DNA from: an uncultured Veillonella sp.
Lineage (GTDB): Bacteria > Bacillota > Negativicutes > Veillonellales > Veillonellaceae
DNA: 64,000 bases
Assembly (NCBI GenBank): GCA_900544365.1
Contig: UQVF01000003.1
Location: forward strand, 21,662-85,661
Direction: 5' to 3'
How positions within the stretch are numbered: position 1 is the stretch's first letter; each line of letters begins with the position of its first letter. The notes under the pieces are model-generated. The model searched no databases and had not been told where the DNA came from. It worked only from the letters and a program-made list of their open reading frames with translations. A program made the translations under genes and the position numbers. Positions 62,194 to 64,000 of the stretch are shown in pieces.

Positions 62194-63450
62194 ATGGCAA
62201 ATTACAACCCTTACGAAAATATGCTGCAAACATTAGACTTAGCAGCGGATACACTAGGTATCCCACGCAATGATTATGAAGTATTGCGTCACCCTGAACG
62301 TGAAATGAACGTGGCTATTCCAGTACAAATGGATGATGGACATGTGGAAGTATTTACTGGCTACCGCTGCCAACATAGCTCCGTTCTTGGAGCATCTAAA
62401 GGCGGATTGCGCTTTCACCCAGATGCAGATGAAAACGAAGTGCGTGCATTAGGTGCTTGGATGACAATCAAAAATGCCATTGCTCATTTACCATATGGTG
62501 GTGGTAAAGGTGGTATCAAGGTAGATCCTAGAAAATTGAGTGAAAGAGAGTTAGAACGATTGACACGTGGTTTCGTTCGTAAAATTGCTCCGATTATTGG
62601 GGTAGAACGAGATGTGCCAGCGCCTGACGTGAACACAAATCCACAAATCATGTCTTGGATTGTTGATGAGTACAGTGCATTAACTGGTCAATGGACACCA
62701 GGGATCGTAACAGGTAAACCATTAGCCATTGGTGGTTCTTTAGGTCGCAATGAAGCGACTGGTCGTGGCTGTATGTTTACATTACTCTCCTATTTGGAAA
62801 AACAAGGTAAATCTATTAAAGATTTAACCATTGCAGTACAAGGGTTTGGTAATGTCGGTTCCGTTGGTGCTTTGTTGATGCACCGTGAAGGAGCTAAAAT
62901 CGTTGCCATCGGTGATGTACATGGATCTCTGTACAATGCAAACGGCATCGATGTAGAAAAAGCTTACGAATATGCAAACTCTCATGGCCGTTCTTTAGAA
63001 GGCTACGAAGAGCCAGGTATGACAAGAATCCCTAATCCAGATTTATTGTTATTGGATGTAGACGTGCTATACTTAGCGGCCTTAGAAAACCAAGTGAACG
63101 AAGCCAATATGAAAGAAGTAAAAGCAAAATTAATCTTGGAAGGTGCTAACGGACCATTAACCAAAGATGCAGACTTATACTTCTTTGAAAAAGGTATTCC
63201 TGTATTGCCAGACGTATTAGCGAATGGCGGAGGCGTGGTGGTATCCTATTATGAATGGGTACAAAACAAAGCTGGCTTCTACTGGTCTGAAGAAGAAGTA
63301 AACGAAAAATTAGCGAAGAACATGAAAAAAAGCTTTGAAGAAGTATGGGCTATGCAAGAAGAGTTTAAAGTATACCCAAGATTGGCTGCGTACATGGTGG
63401 CATTGCGTCGTTTAGTAGAAGCATTAAAAATTAAAGGATATAACGGTTAA
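62194..63450 (+). CDS. gdhA: Glu/Leu/Phe/Val-type glutamate dehydrogenase
   Basis: GDH interconverts glutamate and 2-oxoglutarate plus ammonia. The 418-residue protein has the substrate-domain motif LPYGGGKGGIKVDPRKLSERELERLTRGF (catalytic Lys), VPAPDVNTNPQIMSWIVDEYS, and the dinucleotide fold IAVQGFGNVGSVGALL. The length and VPAPDV/GGSLGRNEATGRG patterns fit the NAD-preferring hexameric group seen in anaerobes. GAGGTGA precedes the start. Single gene, not linked to glutamine genes. Confidence 0.93.
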   Translation: MANYNPYENMLQTLDLAADTLGIPRNDYEVLRHPEREMNVAIPVQMDDGHVEVFTGYRCQHSSVLGASKGGLRFHPDADENEVRALGAWMTIKNAIAHLPYGGGKGGIKVDPRKLSERELERLTRGFVRKIAPIIGVERDVPAPDVNTNPQIMSWIVDEYSALTGQWTPGIVTGKPLAIGGSLGRNEATGRGCMFTLLSYLEKQGKSIKDLTIAVQGFGNVGSVGALLMHREGAKIVAIGDVHGSLYNANGIDVEKAYEYANSHGRSLEGYEEPGMTRIPNPDLLLLDVDVLYLAALENQVNEANMKEVKAKLILEGANGPLTKDADLYFFEKGIPVLPDVLANGGGVVVSYYEWVQNKAGFYWSEEEVNEKLAKNMKKSFEEVWAMQEEFKVYPRLAAYMVALRRLVEALKIKGYNG

Positions 63451-63562
63451 TATATCTGCCCTATCTGCTCATCTTAGATGATGTAATATTTGCTAGAGAG
63501 CCAGATTTATTGTATAATTTAGGTAATAATATATTATTTATTTTGTATAAGGTGAGAGTGTT

Positions 63563-63919
63563 ATGAGTAATCAACGTATTTTTGATATGGAACTTGTGAA
63601 AGTTGAAAGTTTGGAGAAGGCTGTTAGGACGCCATTTTATCAAACTGATTCCACAGGTGGTTCAGTTTGGGTTATTAAACCTGGTCAAACCTTACCAAAG
63701 CATTATCATCATAATTCTGACGATATATGGGTTGTATTGCAAGGAACAGGGGTATTTTATCCAACGCCGGATACTGAGGTGCCTTTTACAAAGGGGCAAG
63801 TTATAGTATCTAAAAAGGGTGAATGTCATGGTGCAAAAAATACTGGAACGGAAGATATTGTCTTTGTGAGTATCGTTGCTCCGGTGCCTGCTGATTATGA
63901 TCCTGTTTATACTAATTAA
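63563..63919 (+). CDS. Small cupin-domain protein
   Basis: This 118-residue protein is a single cupin: the first metal motif PGQTLPKHYHHNSDDIWVVLQG (His and Glu/Asp ligands) and the second KGECHGAKNTG are visible. Small stand-alone cupins are variously isomerases, dioxygenase-like or sensors; substrate cannot be assigned. GGTGAGAG precedes the start. Ends close to the window edge. Confidence 0.8.
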   Translation: MSNQRIFDMELVKVESLEKAVRTPFYQTDSTGGSVWVIKPGQTLPKHYHHNSDDIWVVLQGTGVFYPTPDTEVPFTKGQVIVSKKGECHGAKNTGTEDIVFVSIVAPVPADYDPVYTN

Positions 63920-63957
63920 TATGAAAGCACTTTATAGTATTTTCTGGCTCTATAATA

Positions 63958-63998
63958 AATGTTGGGGTGACACCACTACGGTGTCACTTCCAACATTA
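63958..63998 (+). terminator. Hairpin after the cupin gene
   Basis: AATGTTGG-GTGACACC pairs with GGTGTCAC-TCCAACATT. The T-run, if any, is beyond the window. Confidence 0.65.
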
Positions 63999-64000
63999 TT

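Overview
The window looks like a chromosomal segment of Veillonella or a very close relative (Negativicutes: diderm Firmicutes). It is AT-rich with strong AAGGAGG-type ribosome binding sites, shows Bacillus-like gene order (ffs-dnaX-ybaB-recR-bofA; rnjA-yybS-gdpP-rplI-dnaB) together with diderm traits (SLH-domain envelope protein, ArnT-like glycosyltransferase), and carries a lactate-centred metabolism (LutABC, an LctP permease and an Ldh-family dehydrogenase). The genus is inferred from this content. No tRNA, rRNA, insertion sequence, prophage or CRISPR array was seen.

Layout. 0-7.3 kb: MscL with a zinc-ribbon tail, a DeoR-type regulator, dapF, a three-SLH secreted protein, and the lutABC operon. 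7.6-10.8 kb: MscS, a UPF0340 protein, a DUF3290/DUF421 pair, a compact convergent locus that looks like an Fst/par-type type I toxin-antitoxin module, and the SRP RNA gene. 10.8-18.4 kb: dnaX, ybaB, recR, bofA-like, a UvrD-type helicase with an embedded DnaQ-like exonuclease, and purA. 19-22.5 kb: ornithine decarboxylase and its antiporter. 22.8-29.4 kb: CDF transporter, DedA, ArnT-like transferase and UDG-like protein on the plus strand; a biotin-precursor operon (ECF S component, bioW, bioF) on the minus strand behind a BirA-type operator. 29.5-37.9 kb: RNase J, YybS-like, GdpP, L9, DnaB and an M48 protease. 38.2-41.2 kb: Ldh-family dehydrogenase and lactate permease. 41.5-47.2 kb: a PepSY protein behind six 11-bp-phased TTCATG-type repeats, a minus-strand cluster containing a gene broken by one in-frame amber codon, a Nudix hydrolase, MutY and a Tat-motif phosphoesterase. 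47.5-55.2 kb: a Mn/Zn-type ABC importer, an OPT transporter, a DUF3298-like secreted protein and a GT51 transglycosylase. 55.6-64 kb: argGH, a DUF389 membrane protein that may be foreign, exoIII, fetAB-like, glutamate dehydrogenase and a cupin.

How it fits together. Lactate enters through LctP and is oxidised by LutABC-type or Ldh-family enzymes. Ornithine decarboxylation gives putrescine, which is exported by PotE; in Veillonella polyamines also decorate peptidoglycan, the ligand of SLH domains such as the one encoded here. Housekeeping replication and repair genes form compact operons with 1-15 bp spacing or overlaps.

The most notable item is the toxin-antitoxin-like locus at 10251-10534. 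A small hydrophobic peptide gene and a short convergent RNA share a bidirectional terminator, and paired direct repeats make the RNA complementary to the toxin start region. The strong SD sits before an ATC codon rather than ATG. All functional statements come from reading the sequence; no searches were run.
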